Origin: Seriola aureovittata
Lineage: Eukaryota > Chordata > Actinopteri > Carangiformes > Carangidae
DNA length: 64,000 bases
Direction: 5' to 3'
Assembly: GCF_021018895.1 (NCBI RefSeq)
Contig: NC_079387.1
Coordinates: forward strand, 8,336,083-8,400,082
Shown: positions 1-57,520 of the stretch, piece by piece
How the letters are laid out: each line of letters starts with the position of its first letter
Position numbering within the stretch: position 1 is the stretch's first letter
Program-made: the position numbers and the translations under genes
Notes under the pieces: model-generated
Told to the model about the DNA's origin: nothing
What the model saw: the letters and a program-made list of their open reading frames with translations, nothing else
Database searches by the model: none

Positions 1-23573
<23,573 letters not shown>

Positions 23574-23760
23574 CACCTTTTCTTTTTCTTTTTCTTGTTC
23601 CTTTTCTCTTTTATTTTCGTTGTTTACAGCCACAACAACAGCAAAGAGCTTCCCCCCCCCAATCAACAGACGTTTCCGGACGCTCTTCAGATCAGAGTAA
23701 ATCCACTGATTGCCCAAAAGGAGAAAGTCGAGTGAAGGGCTGGAAAAAAGTCAGCGGCTT
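23574..23760 (-). promoter_or_regulatory. gabrb3 5' leader, purine-rich
   Basis: Immediately upstream of the gabrb3 start. The minus strand is very purine-rich (AAAGAAAAAGAAAAG type) for about 45 bp, preceded by a run of nine G. No TATA box is evident. The transcription start cannot be fixed. Confidence 0.4.
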
Positions 23761-24264
23761 GATGTGGATGGAGTCAGATATTAAATATGGGCTGACATCG
23801 CCTCCCTGGCATGAACACTGGCTCCGCTTTTATTTGCCGTCTCTCACTGTGCAAGAGGCTCTTACATTGAGGAGCTGAAGCGCATATTGATGAGCAGGGC
23901 GTTCAGGGGGAAGCTGCTGCTGGTGGCGGTGAAGGCACTCGGTTTGTTCAAATGAGCGACGAAGCCCAACACTTACACACTGTAAAAAATACCCACCAGT
24001 AGCTGCAGCATAGTCTGTGCATGCAGGGTTTTTTTGCAGTATTTTTTTTTCTTATTTTGAATGTGGCTAAAGATCAGTTTCAGATTCTTTCTAATGCAAA
24101 TTAACTTTGAGCTGTTCATGAATTTGTTTTTTAATTGCGCTGCTAATAAATCATCTGTCTGTTTATTAATGAGTAGAGTATGGGTGTTTAAAGGGTCACT
24201 GCAGCAATTTTATCAATGCATTTTCAATAAGTTGTGGAACTCACAAAAACAGATTGAACTCAGT

Positions 24265-24345
24265 GCAACTCAGTCTCAAGCATTTCAAAAAGATGTCTGA
24301 TGACATCATCAGGGTCCTTTTTTTTTATGGACATCATCAGGATCA
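24265..24345. repeat. Candidate dispersed repeat relic
   Basis: Contains GATGTCTGATGACATCATCA followed by GGGTCC, related to the relic at 8400-8570. Family not determined. Confidence 0.35.
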
Positions 24346-24958
24346 TTTCCTCAGATTGTAAAAAGTTCCCTTCAGAGCCACAGAGTACAATATAGGCTAA
24401 ACTGTTTTCACAGGCTGAGTAGAATTAATCATTGCTAATTATTTAATTAATAATTTCACTTCCCTCTAGCTCTTATTTTCATAGTATTTTTGTTTTAATT
24501 GAAATGATTTAATCAATAATTAAGCAATGTGACCTTCTCCACTTTGCTTTATTTCTTATGGCAGAAATTCTTGAAAGAGGCATGATAGTTAGAATTGAGC
24601 TTAATCAAATATTTTTTAAGCCTTAACACTAAAACATATTGCCGTATTAAAATGGACATTTTTTTACAGTGCTCCTCACACCATCTGCGCCAATCCCCTT
24701 CCCCTGCGTTTCCTATAAAAATGGCGGGACCTGAACAATATAGCTCTAGGAACAGGCTGCATTTATTAGCCCGTTAATCGATGATTGTGATTGATTAGCC
24801 AGTTAATCGTCTATAATGGGTTCTTTTCCTTATCTAAAATGAATGGCTCCACTATCAATTATTTAGGTTGAGAAATATTGGAGTCGATGTCAGAAATTCC
24901 GTGGATAATTGGGACCGCGTGCGTGTGCGTGTGACACACACACACATATACACGTACG

Positions 24959-24961
<3 letters not shown>

Positions 24962-25004
<43 letters not shown>
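24962..25004. repeat. (AC)n microsatellite
   Basis: About 43 bp of pure AC repeat, with shorter CA-rich and GTACGTA sequence just before it. Confidence 0.97.
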
Positions 25005-25008
<4 letters not shown>

Positions 25009-25058
25009 TGGAGAAGCTCCTTAATGAATAATGTGTGTGTTGTTGTGACAATTCCTAC

Positions 25059-25106
25059 CTCGTGTCATAGATGGCGAACAGCTTCTTGTTTCCGTCAACA
25101 GCATTC
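25059..25106 (-). CDS. Candidate alternative 5' exon of gabrb3 (48 bp)
   Basis: Minus-strand segment with a strong acceptor (pyrimidine tract CCTCCTTTTCTTTCAG) and a good donor (GAG then GTAGGA). Length is 48 bp, a multiple of three. In the phase needed to enter gabrb3 exon 2 it is open and reads NAVDGNKKLFAIYDT followed by a split Ser codon. It is entered in phase 2, the phase in which the candidate first exon at 46994-47145 ends. No similarity to a known domain was recognised. It may be an alternative N-terminal exon of gabrb3, an exon of an unrecognised gene, or a chance arrangement. Confidence 0.4.
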
Positions 25107-26039
25107 CTGAAAGAAAAGGAGGATGACATCAGTAATGATAAAACAGCTTTTAGCCAATGAAAACACTGAAGGTAAATCAAAAGGCGCGGATTATTCATTA
25201 ACATAAACAAACATATATCATCGGGGAAGATACTCCACTCAAGTTTCGTGTTTCCACGTAATTGAACGGACTTTTATTTGTTCAAACATGCCTGATTTGT
25301 TATGTGGGGTTATTGATCGGTGTGGTGTGTGTCGTTTGTGTTTCTACCCAGTTTAGTGGCCTGCAGTGAAACAGGGATCTAAAACAGTGGGATGCCTGCA
25401 GGGCAAGTATTGAAAGGCACTCTATTTCCTCTGGGACACCCCCACCTTCTCATCCATACACCCCTCTGGATCTATTTTTCTGCTTCACTTATTCTCCTGT
25501 CCAGCCGACCATCACTCCACGGGAGCTCTCCGCACCAGGCGTGGTGCTGAAATCAGGCAAATCCTGACGGGGCAGACCAGTGTTTTCCTACATTTCCTGG
25601 CTGAAGCTCCCGTCCACAGACTGCATCTCCACATGGGTTGAAGAAAGTGGAAGGAGGTTAAATATCAGACACTAAATACCATCTACGAAACATGGAGCTC
25701 GGCTACCCTCTTATGGCAACCTTCAGGATGATAACGACTTTGGTTTGACACAGTTGTTCTCACAGTACCTACAGTATGCAAAATCATGCCAAGATAAAAA
25801 CAATGACTGCACGTGTTGTATCATCACTAACTCACTAAGTCTCAAATAGCTTCTCGGCCTCATTACATCATACACCACACAGGCTATACAAATGTATTAG
25901 TAACATAACAGGAGGAGCAAAACTTATTGACTCCTGCACACTAATGTTTTTAATTTTTAATTTTTTTTCAATTTATTGATTCAATAATCAACAACCAACA
26001 ATGCTGCTATTTTATATCCCCCCCGCCCCCAGTTATACT

Positions 26040-26160
26040 GCAAGCGCGCCTCCTCCTCTCAACCCACCAATGGGAAGCACCTATTCTAAAATTATTAGCC
26101 TCCGTTGCAGCATTTCAGTCTCTCGGACCGGCAGAAGGCGGTGTAGCAAAAGAGACGGAA
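26040..26160 (+). promoter_or_regulatory. Probable gabra5 promoter region
   Basis: GC content rises here. A CCAAT box in the context CCCACCAATGGGAAG lies at 26067-26071, preceded by GCGCGCC. No TATA box is evident. The region sits just upstream of the purine-rich gabra5 leader and about 2.5 kb from the gabrb3 start, so some elements could serve both genes. Transcription start not determinable. Confidence 0.4.
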
Positions 26161-26576
26161 AAAATGTGGAGTGAATTCACTCTCCTCGGAGGCTGGCGGA
26201 CAAGACCGAGGAGGCAGCCCGTGTAATGCTGCTGCTGCAACACCTCTGGAGGCGATGCAGGAGACGCGGTGCAGCAGGCACTGAAGGAGGAAGGCGGTGT
26301 AGCCTATAGGAGGAGAAGACCAGACAGACTACTACAACACCGCCTGATGGGGGACCGCTGATTGAGAGAGAGAGGGAGAGAGAGAGAAAGAGAGAGAGAG
26401 CAGCAGTAGCCCATGGTGGAGAAGCTAAAGGGGAGACAACCGACAAGCACCGGGATTAGGTGACTGAACCCGTGATCATCCAGCTTCAACACCACCGACG
26501 GAGACCCCCCAGCCCCCGGTCGCTGTTTGGGGGAAAAAAGGCCAAAAATAAATAAATAAAAAAAACCTTGGTGGTG
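26161..26576 (+). other. gabra5 5' UTR (probable)
   Basis: GC-rich and then GA-rich leader upstream of the first in-frame gabra5 ATG, including a (GA)n tract at 26364-26400. The 5' boundary is unknown. The minus-strand open frames here have no recognised product. Confidence 0.45.
26364..26400. repeat. (GA)n microsatellite in gabra5 leader
   Basis: Interrupted GA dinucleotide repeat of about 37 bp, likely transcribed as 5' UTR. Confidence 0.9.
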
Positions 26577-50038
<23,462 letters not shown>

Positions 50039-51050
50039 TCTCTCTTCTTTCTTTTTTTTTCTTTTTTCTTTTCGGAGACAGAGAGTTTGTGTAAGGGAGG
50101 AAGTTTAAGCCTAATTGGAGAGTGGGTGGACTAAAAGGAAAGGGGTTGTTGTAAGGTCTCTGCCCTAGACAAAAAAATATTAAAAACAAATATCTGCGCT
50201 TGAAGAACAAAAACAAACTATACTTAACTATCTAATTCAAGCACTTTGAATGGATGGAAGGCTACAACAGAATCCCTTTCCTGTTCTTCATGGCCTAACA
50301 AAACGCTTGATCACAAAGGAACTGCTTTTAAAACTCTGTCGACGAGAGAGTGGGTGCTTTGCTTCTTTCTCATCTATCCTTCTGCAGTTTGCATGATGCT
50401 CTCCTCAAACCATGGACTCCTCTTTGTCTTGAATACTGACCAAGTATGTCAATCACTGTTTAAAGTACGAGAGCACACTTCATCGCTGCTACTCGAGGAA
50501 GGGTTTTAACTTGAACTAATGTAGACGTTTTGAGCAAATTTAAACACTTCATATTCTTATAATGGAGGCTTGAAATGCACTGAGCTTATACTATGAAAAA
50601 AAAAAAACTGCAATACAACATGCATTTGAATTTGAAAAATGGATTTAAAAAAATGTATCTAATTCTACTCTGTGTGGAAGAAACGTCTCTCGAGATTAAT
50701 GCTGCAAGTGCATTAATAATTTAGTTTTACGTCTCTTTTTTCTTTTTTTTTTTTTAAAAACCTTTGCGATTTTTTTTGTCCTATTGCAGTGAGTGCTTGT
50801 GTGTCTCTTTGTACATCTTTACTTGAAGATTCAAAGCCTACTGCTGCAGGCCTGGTTTCCCAAATCTAAAATGCTACCTGAAGGTGAAAAAAATGAGATG
50901 TATTTGGAAGATTATCATTGCTGGGGTTTCTGAATTTCTTAATGAAGAGGCTCTTCTTCATTCATAAAATATTTAAAAGTTGTCATTAAGGGAAGCACGC
51001 TAACAAGAATATTCAAAAACTGTCTGTGGCCCACTTACAGTGCGTGACTG

Positions 51051-51152
51051 GACAGCTGTGGATGGTGGACTCAGACAAATTTGGGATTGGATATATGTAC
51101 TATACCTGAATTTTGAGTCTGGGTCACTCAGCTAGGAAACTAATATTCACAG
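51051..51152 (+). repeat. Diverged repeat, copy A
   Basis: Aligns with 53914-54050: shared blocks include GGACAG, GTGG, CAAATTT-GGATT, TATATGTACT, TTTTG, GGGTC, CTAGG and TAATA-CACA, with an insertion of about 23 bp in the second copy. Family unknown. Confidence 0.6.
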
Positions 51153-52390
51153 TTGAGAGACCAGTGCCTGAGTGTGCCACATACAAATCAGCTGAGAGTT
51201 TGGAAACTGTCATTTAGTGAGACGACTGGGTTTCAAGCCACTATTTAGGAAAGCATCTATGCTGCTAATGTGTCATTGGGCAAGACTAACAGCTCCAGTT
51301 TCACAAAGACAAACTTTGCGCAGATCAAACTGAAATTCAACAGAGAGCAACAACACAAAAAACCTCCAGTATCAGAAAATCAGAAACACAGACAAAAATT
51401 CCCCAAGAGAGTGAACACAAGAAAAGCCCTGGTCACACCAGGAAGTGGCACAGTGCATTTAATCCACGGCTCTGCTAAATATTTGGTTCTCGAAGCTGCT
51501 ACACATGGGTAAATGAAGAGGGAGAGCTAGTAGCTAGCTAGCTTTTTAGGTCAGTCGTTAATGAGTTCGTACTGTTTATGCGAGCTTCTTCCATTTCAGA
51601 ATCTCTGCCTCCCCGATCCTTGAAAGGTTAGCACTGTCAAGATGGCTTAGTGTAAATTTGTGGGGTAAAGTTCACCAAAATTTAACATGAAACAAAAAAA
51701 AATTGCACATATTTACTTTGCCTACGCAAGTGAATCCACTTTCATTGGAATGTGTTGACATTTTAAACGTTAGTGTGACCAGGCCTTTGATTTGAAAAGA
51801 TTTGGGGAAATTAAGCTGAGTTTCAGAATCATGTAAATAGACTTTTTATTTTCAACTTAAGTATTTGTTTTGATGCAAAAAAGACGATATTGAAATTCTG
51901 ACATTTGCGTTTTAAGCCCTTAGAAGAAAAAAAAAAAAAAAAAAGCCAAAGTCTAACGTTGACTTTCAATTTATTAAGAGTATGTTTTTGTCTCTTTTCT
52001 TAATGTTTTTGTGTACGTGTGTGAGATTCTTTTCGTCTTGTTGCTTGTAGAAGAGCTTACATCTAACCAAACTCGGCTTTTGATGTTTGAATTGAATCAG
52101 ATTTTTATGTACTTATTTCTACATTGACTTAATTAAACTGGAAGCAATGAGCACACGTTATGGCATTATGGCTCGAGCCCACCATAGAACAGCACGTGTG
52201 ACTTGTTGGACTATGGTGAGACATACTCAGGAACAAAAGGACCCATGCTTCCAGCAGAAGAGTTGCCTCTGAGTCACTACGTCTTTAATCACATGGATTT
52301 GAAACAGTGTAGTTCACTCAGTCACCTGCTGCTGGGAGCAGTGTCCCTCATAACTTTTTGGCGCTGAATGGCTTGGTGAAAAACCATGTA

Positions 52391-52396
52391 AATAAA
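52391..52396 (+). terminator. Candidate gabra5 polyadenylation signal
   Basis: AATAAA hexamer 2.35 kb after the stop codon, in CCATGTAAATAAAGACG. Other hexamers exist at 54334-54339, so the choice is uncertain. Confidence 0.35.
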
Positions 52397-53029
52397 GACG
52401 ACATCAGCTGCTACTGCACCTGCTTTGCGAAATAGGGATCTTTAAAGTATGAGTTTGAATTCTTTCCCAAGCGATTTTATTTTGAATTTTTGTGCCATAA
52501 TATACTGTGGGATTTTTGTGCTGGGTTGGGTTGATGTTGAATCTGCCATTTATGTAAATCTAAGGTGTTGCTCTCTGTCAAATGCTTGGTTGGTGTCTAT
52601 GAGCAAAGCTAAGACTACTGTATGTTTCGGTGCTTGTTAGAAGCACAGCATCAGTGTAAAAGGAAGTCCAATGAAATGCCGTCGAGAGGCGATCCATACG
52701 TCTGTCTGGCAGCCCGGTGCAGCTGAACAGACCAGACATACCTTTCTAACCTCTGTATCTGTTTGTTTCCGACTCTGCTGCTTATACACATTGTCAAGTA
52801 AGAGTGATGATTTCCTTTTGTTTCTGATTATGCCTGCAGAGTCCTCTCACAAAGTTTGGGATCATTTGTTTGTTGTGTCAGAGCTGAACTGCTCCAGTGC
52901 TGCTTTATTTGAGCTGACTAAGCCTTATTCTGAGTTATGCTACCAAAGGAAATGAAACTGTAATAAGTATTTTGGTCCCTAATAATGTAAGTGTATGTAG
53001 CCTCCATTATTTTATCTAGGAAAGGCAAT

Positions 53030-53160
53030 GTCTGTTTGTCAGTCAGTCAGTCCACTACTGAAATATCTCAACAACTACTGGATGGATTGCCATGAAATTT
53101 GGCACAAACATTCATGTTCCCCTGAGGATAAATTATAATCACATTTGACTTGTTCAATAC
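53030..53160. repeat. Dispersed repeat relic
   Basis: Reads TCTCAACAACTACTGGATGG, then ATTGCCATGAAATTTGGCAC, then ATTCATGTTCCCCTGAGGAT. This wording is very common in teleost genomes (from memory). Family name not assigned. Confidence 0.65.
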
Positions 53161-53651
53161 TTTGCAAAGCTAATTAAACATGACAATGTTAGAAAGAGTT
53201 ACACAAGGATTAATTGCAGTGGCCAGTTCAGCGCTAGCAGACAATAACCAACACCACGAAGAAGAAACATATTATGTCTGGAAATGTCTAAAAAATGTAA
53301 AGATGTAGGGGTACTGTATTTCCTGTAACATTCCCATCTCTTTTAATGGAGCACTGTAACTCTCTTACCCCAAACTAACTAGTTTTATAAATCTGTTTTA
53401 TTCTTAAATGGTTCAAAAGAAAACATATAGCCTTATAAAAGCCTTAGTGGAGATAGAAAGGGAAAATAAAACGGAGTTAAAGTTTTCACTAGTGTGTACC
53501 AAACATTTTCCAGCCACAGACAAGAGAAGGCTGCTAATATGCTAAGATCACAACCATCATTTCATCGCATGTCAGAAGATCTCTATTGTGCAACCCATCC
53601 TCTCTATACATACATCTGTCTTGCCATCCAAAAAAAAATGAGTGCCCCCAT

Positions 53652-53689
53652 TCATTCATCCATCCATCCATCCATCCACCCACCCATCT
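53652..53689. repeat. (CATC)n tetranucleotide repeat
   Basis: CATT/CATC/CACC units, about 38 bp. Confidence 0.92.
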
Positions 53690-53913
53690 AACATCCCTCC
53701 CTTCTCTATTGCCAGCCAAGAAACGATTGCCCACCCCTCCCTCCTTCCTTCAGCCACTGTGACAGACTCATCTGCCATACATCTGTTAGAAAAGGGATTT
53801 AGTTCCGCTTAAGTTGCTTTCACCCGTTCAGGGGGGCCCCTTACAGCAAACTCCAATTTAAGCCCCGACTGGCCCAGCCGATGACAAATGCTTGTTTTTC
53901 TCTGTGTAGTGTC

Positions 53914-54050
53914 TGGACAGATGTGGCTGCTGAGTGTTAGGGACAAATTTAGGATTCATTATATGTACTTTATCCACAGCTAGCTCTTGGGCAGTGAAGC
54001 AGACTGAAGTTTTGAACTTGGGTCTCTCAACTAGGGAACGTAATACACAT
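53914..54050 (+). repeat. Diverged repeat, copy B
   Basis: Second copy of the element at 51051-51152, same orientation, carrying about 23 extra bases in the middle. Confidence 0.6.
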
Positions 54051-54333
54051 GCAGCAGTCAGCTTACTGCAGGGCTGTGATAGCAACAGTTGTCTTTCCCA
54101 GGAGGGCTTTAGGCAGCCATACACATGCATGAGATCTTTATTGTTTCTTAGCATCAATAAAGTGCTTTTTAAATTTTGTTTTGGAGGAAACATTAAACTG
54201 AAACCTTTGCTTACATTTTGCAAAAATGCAGCAAAGCCATTGTAGCTATAGCTGGGCTTGACAAAGTATTTGTGTTATTCATTCTTTGTTTTATGTACTG
54301 TATTTGTTTTATGTATTATACTTAAATTAATCA

Positions 54334-54339
54334 AATAAA
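54334..54339 (+). terminator. Alternative polyadenylation signal candidate
   Basis: AATAAA in AATCAAATAAAAGG. Could end a longer gabra5 transcript. Confidence 0.25.
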
Positions 54340-54889
54340 AGGTTGAACGAAGACAGTTTTCAGGAATTATTTTGAAACATAAATCAGGATTATAGCTTCT
54401 AATTGTATCGATATGATTCCCAATTGACATTAATAGAAAAATAGCTCAATACATAGATTGAATGTAGGAGCTACTTCTCGCTTGTCTCTTTTTCTACCTA
54501 CTTTTGCTTTTGCGAATGCAGCACTGTCATTACTTTGCCCAGAAAAGATGAATGTAATAAATGAACTTCAGTTACAGGCTGCCAATCTTTATTTTCCATG
54601 TCATTTAGACTGAAATTATCTAAAGCCGTTATTGAGTTCACCATGATTTGATGAGCAAGATGCCGGGTTGCTAAGATGACAGTATGTTCACTTTGTGGAT
54701 TTTATTGAGCATGAGACATCTAATTATTCATAAGAGAGGGAGCTTATAATTTCACCTTTTTTTTTTTCAAAAGGTAAGTCATCAGTTTTATGACAGTAGT
54801 TATTACTCCACTACATTTATTCCACAGCTATACTTACTATAGTTAAGATTGTACATAAAAATCCTATTAATATGACAAGACATGAAACC

Positions 54890-54965
54890 AGGGGTTCCTA
54901 AGCTTTTCAACTTCTGACATCTTACAAAAAGCTAGTTGTGGCTCCTTGTCACATTTCAGATGCCT
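54890..54965. repeat. Truncated relative of the 62031-62284 element
   Basis: Starts ACCAGGGGTTCCTAAGCTTT and then GTTGTGGCTCCTTGTCACAT. Similar to the terminus of the element at 62031 but lacks a matching right end. Confidence 0.4.
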
Positions 54966-55336
54966 ATGAGCTGTTAGTAGTTCCTCCAAAGAGACATTTC
55001 CCCCTTAAAACTTCTCAGATTGTCTCATTAACATAATAATTTGAAGGCCAAAGGGGTGAAATTATCAAATATACTTCACATAAAAATACAGAAATTTGAG
55101 AATAGTCAAAAAGGTGAATGTAAATTTGTATTGTGGGGGTTTTAATGCTTATAATAAAGTATTTTTTACCATTTTTTCCATCACTGTATATCAGTAATAT
55201 AACTAACAGTGTCATAAATGACATCTGCATGTTTTTTTTTTGTAGTTTGTTTAGTTTAGGTCAGTGCTGGTCAAGATTGTCCAGCACTGCCATGACAATC
55301 TAACATTGCTGCGTTTGTCCTCTGCTGCATCTTCGG

Positions 55337-55350
55337 CCACCAGGGGGCAG
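55337..55350 (+). promoter_or_regulatory. CTCF-core motif match between gabra5 and gabrg3
   Basis: CCACCAGGGGGCAG fits every position of the CTCF core consensus. It sits about 1.06 kb upstream of the gabrg3 start, between the two genes. Binding is not shown. Confidence 0.45.
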
Positions 55351-55960
55351 TGAAGCCTCTCGACCTGCACGCAGTGTGTCGCTGTGTGGATTCAGACGCC
55401 TCACAGGTCTGTGGGCTGAGCACTGGGCTGCCCCACTGAGTTGTGCGCCTATACAGAAATTACTTATTTCGAGTGTCGGGCAGAGCTCGCTGTGACTCTG
55501 TGGTACGTAAACGGGGTGTGTACCGCCTGAATATGACTTCCAGTGGCGATCATCATCAGACGAACAGCAAATATAAACAAAAAATCAAGTACACATTCAA
55601 TTCAACTGATATCCTACTGTTCTATTTATGACTTATTGATCATATTTGATACTTTTCTTTAAGATGTGCAAAGTAGAGCACTCAAAAATTGAAAACGTGG
55701 ATAAAGTATTATGAGTTTGAGTTTAGCGATGTTTGATTAACTGGAATAAATTTAAAAGCACATGCAGATGTTTAAATATGCAGCAATTGTAATGAAATAA
55801 ATAATTGTTGCTCATGACGTAGCATGAAAGTAAAAAAAAAAAAAAAATTAAAAAAAAATGTTTGCTTATGTTTTTCATCCAGATAATGCAATGCAGTTGT
55901 GATCCAGGTATTGTATGTAACCTGTGAATGCATGAGTCACGCAAGATGCTCATCTTCTAA

Positions 55961-56401
55961 GGTTCACCACCACCACCACCACCAGCAGCAGCACCAGCAG
56001 CAGACAGCGTCACCCCAACCACTCTGTTGCCCACACAGGCGTTAGAGAGGGAGGAGGGCGCTGCTGGATCCGGTCGATTAGACTCCCCTCCGCTGGGCTG
56101 ATCACATTGATTGATCGTCGGGTGCGTCCCGGAGGAACCCCCCCTACCCAATCCCACCCACACCCCCATTCCCCCACCCCCTTTTGCGAGGAGTAGGGAG
56201 GATCGAGGGGGGAGAGACCGCTGTTGTGTGGCCGCAGATGACACGCAGAAGAAAGTGTGTGGGCGGATGAGGAAGTTCAGAGCTCGGATTGATGGTTACA
56301 CACCTACTGTACTGGCACTTTTATCGCGGCAGCGGCAGCAGCACACACCGGGATCTCTATCCACCAGTTCCTGTGATCAGAGGTGATCCGCGCATGGGAA
56401 A
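55961..56401 (+). promoter_or_regulatory. gabrg3 promoter and 5' leader (probable)
   Basis: GC-rich block beginning with a (CAC)n(CAG)n run at 55965-56004 and continuing with CpG-bearing sequence up to the gabrg3 ATG. Pyrimidine-rich CCCCC tracts at 56130-56180. No TATA box recognised. Open frames on both strands here look accidental. Confidence 0.45.
55965..56004. repeat. (CAC)n(CAG)n trinucleotide tract
   Basis: About six CAC units followed by interrupted CAG units at the edge of the gabrg3 GC-rich leader. Confidence 0.9.
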
Positions 56402-56457
56402 ATGACAATCAAGTTTGTGGTCATCCTCTTTATACTTCTGCTCGTTCAAGGTGCTCG
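56402..56457 (+). CDS. gabrg3: gabrg3 exon 1 (signal peptide)
   Basis: 56 bp from ATG to donor GTGAGT. It encodes MTIKFVVILFILLLVQGA and a split Arg codon, a short strongly hydrophobic signal peptide. The intron that follows is 379 bp. Confidence 0.88.
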
Positions 56458-56991
56458 GTGAGTCTGATTCGCACCTTTTATTTTTATCGCATGATCAACA
56501 GCTGGAAGATGTTTTCGATTCTTTTAAAGCTTTAAAAGTTAAGGATGTAGAGGCAACTGCGCATTTTATGTGAATGAGTCTGGCTGATAACGCATGTTTT
56601 TTCTAAGGGCTTTCCCCGCACATCTCCGCAAACACACACTCACACTGACACACACACAAAAAAAAAAAATGACACTGCCGTGCCCAAACACAGTATGAGG
56701 TCTGACAATCGTTCACGGCAATGCTGCTGCGACAAAGTTTTCATAATTGTGTTTATAAAAGGGGAGCTAACATGATTAACGACCCCCTCCTTCCTTCTTT
56801 TCACTCCCCCCCACCCTCACACCCCCTCACCTTCAGTTCTGATCCACTGGAATATGGCGACGACGATGAAGATCACCATGATACCACTGTCAATCAAATG
56901 CTGGTTCCCAGGTCGCACCAGGAGGATGCCACTCTGATACTGAACAATCTGCTGAAGGAATATGACAAGACGCTTCGGCCAGACATTGGAG
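56402..56991 (+). CDS. gabrg3: GABA-A receptor subunit gamma-3, partial gene (first two coding exons)
   Basis: Gamma subunit of the GABA-A receptor, which in mammals forms the other half of the benzodiazepine site next to an alpha subunit. Exons 56402-56457 and 56837-56991 join in phase (CG plus T gives Arg) to give 70 complete residues and a split codon: signal peptide, an acidic stretch (EYGDDDEDHHD), then the conserved ATLILNNLLKEYDKTLRPDI. Human gamma-3 has LILNKLLREYDKKLRPDIG, gamma-2 has VILNNLLEGYDNKLRPDIG, so gamma-3 is favoured and is also what gene order predicts. The rest of the gene is to the right of the window; no further gamma exon was found up to 64000. Confidence 0.88.
56837..56991 (+). 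CDS. gabrg3: gabrg3 exon 2
   Basis: 155 bp between acceptor CCTTCAG and donor GTAGGG. It encodes SDPLEYGDDDEDHHDTTV, then NQMLVPRSHQEDATLILN, then NLLKEYDKTLRPDIG. The variable acidic start and conserved end are typical of gamma subunits. Confidence 0.93.
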
Positions 56992-57389
56992 GTAGGGTTA
57001 GGTCATATTAATAAGTTTAAAACTTGTGTCATGAATTAAACGATTCAGTTTATAAGAGTTCAGCTTTACGTGGCGCTGTCCGTGGTGCTGGACGTTACTG
57101 GTTTGGAGTGGAGCTGTCCATGGTGCTGAAACTAGACGCGCTGCAGCACTGCGTGTCTCCCACCTCTACCCTACCCCACATCAGTAGCTTTAAGGCAGTA
57201 GAAAAGTACCATACCTCTAACACTCTGTATCAGCTTGTTACAGATCTCCATTCAAGCTTTATGATGTTAACACTGAAGTAAAAAGATTCAAACCCCACCT
57301 CCATTTCTTTATGGCTGCACCATTCCATCACATGAAAGTGTTTTAGGTAAGATTTTCCTTAAGGTACAACCTGACACACAGTATTTGGT

Positions 57390-57520
57390 GACTTTGACAT
57401 GACTGATTATTTTCATTACCTTAATTTCTCAGTTAGTCATTTTATTGTTCTGTTTATAAAATGTCAGAAAATAGTGAAAAATCCCCCCTTATTATTATTG
57501 ATAAATAATCATTAACAGCT
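57390..57520. repeat. Dispersed repeat relic
   Basis: Contains TTGTTCTGTTTATAAAATGT and CAGAAAATAGTGAAAAATCC, related to the elements at 21600 and 29395. Confidence 0.55.

Larger units (their letters stand above)
23761..26039. other. gabrb3-gabra5 head-to-head intergenic interval
   Basis: About 2.3 kb between the gabrb3 leader and the gabra5 promoter region. It holds a (AC)n tract (24962-25004), a repeat relic near 24265-24345 and the candidate 48-bp minus-strand exon at 25059-25106. The rest is AT-rich DNA with no gene recognised. Confidence 0.7.
50039..52420 (+). other. gabra5 3' UTR (probable)
   Basis: Sequence after the gabra5 stop, with T- and A-rich runs and a candidate AATAAA at 52391-52396. 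Transcript end is inferred from that signal; a longer 3' UTR using the signal at 54334 is possible. A repeat copy lies at 51051-51152. Confidence 0.45.
52421..55960. other. gabra5-gabrg3 intergenic DNA
   Basis: 3.5 kb without a recognisable gene. Contains repeats at 53030-53160, 53652-53689, 53914-54050 and 54890-54965, a second polyadenylation hexamer at 54334 and a CTCF-core match at 55337. Confidence 0.65.
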
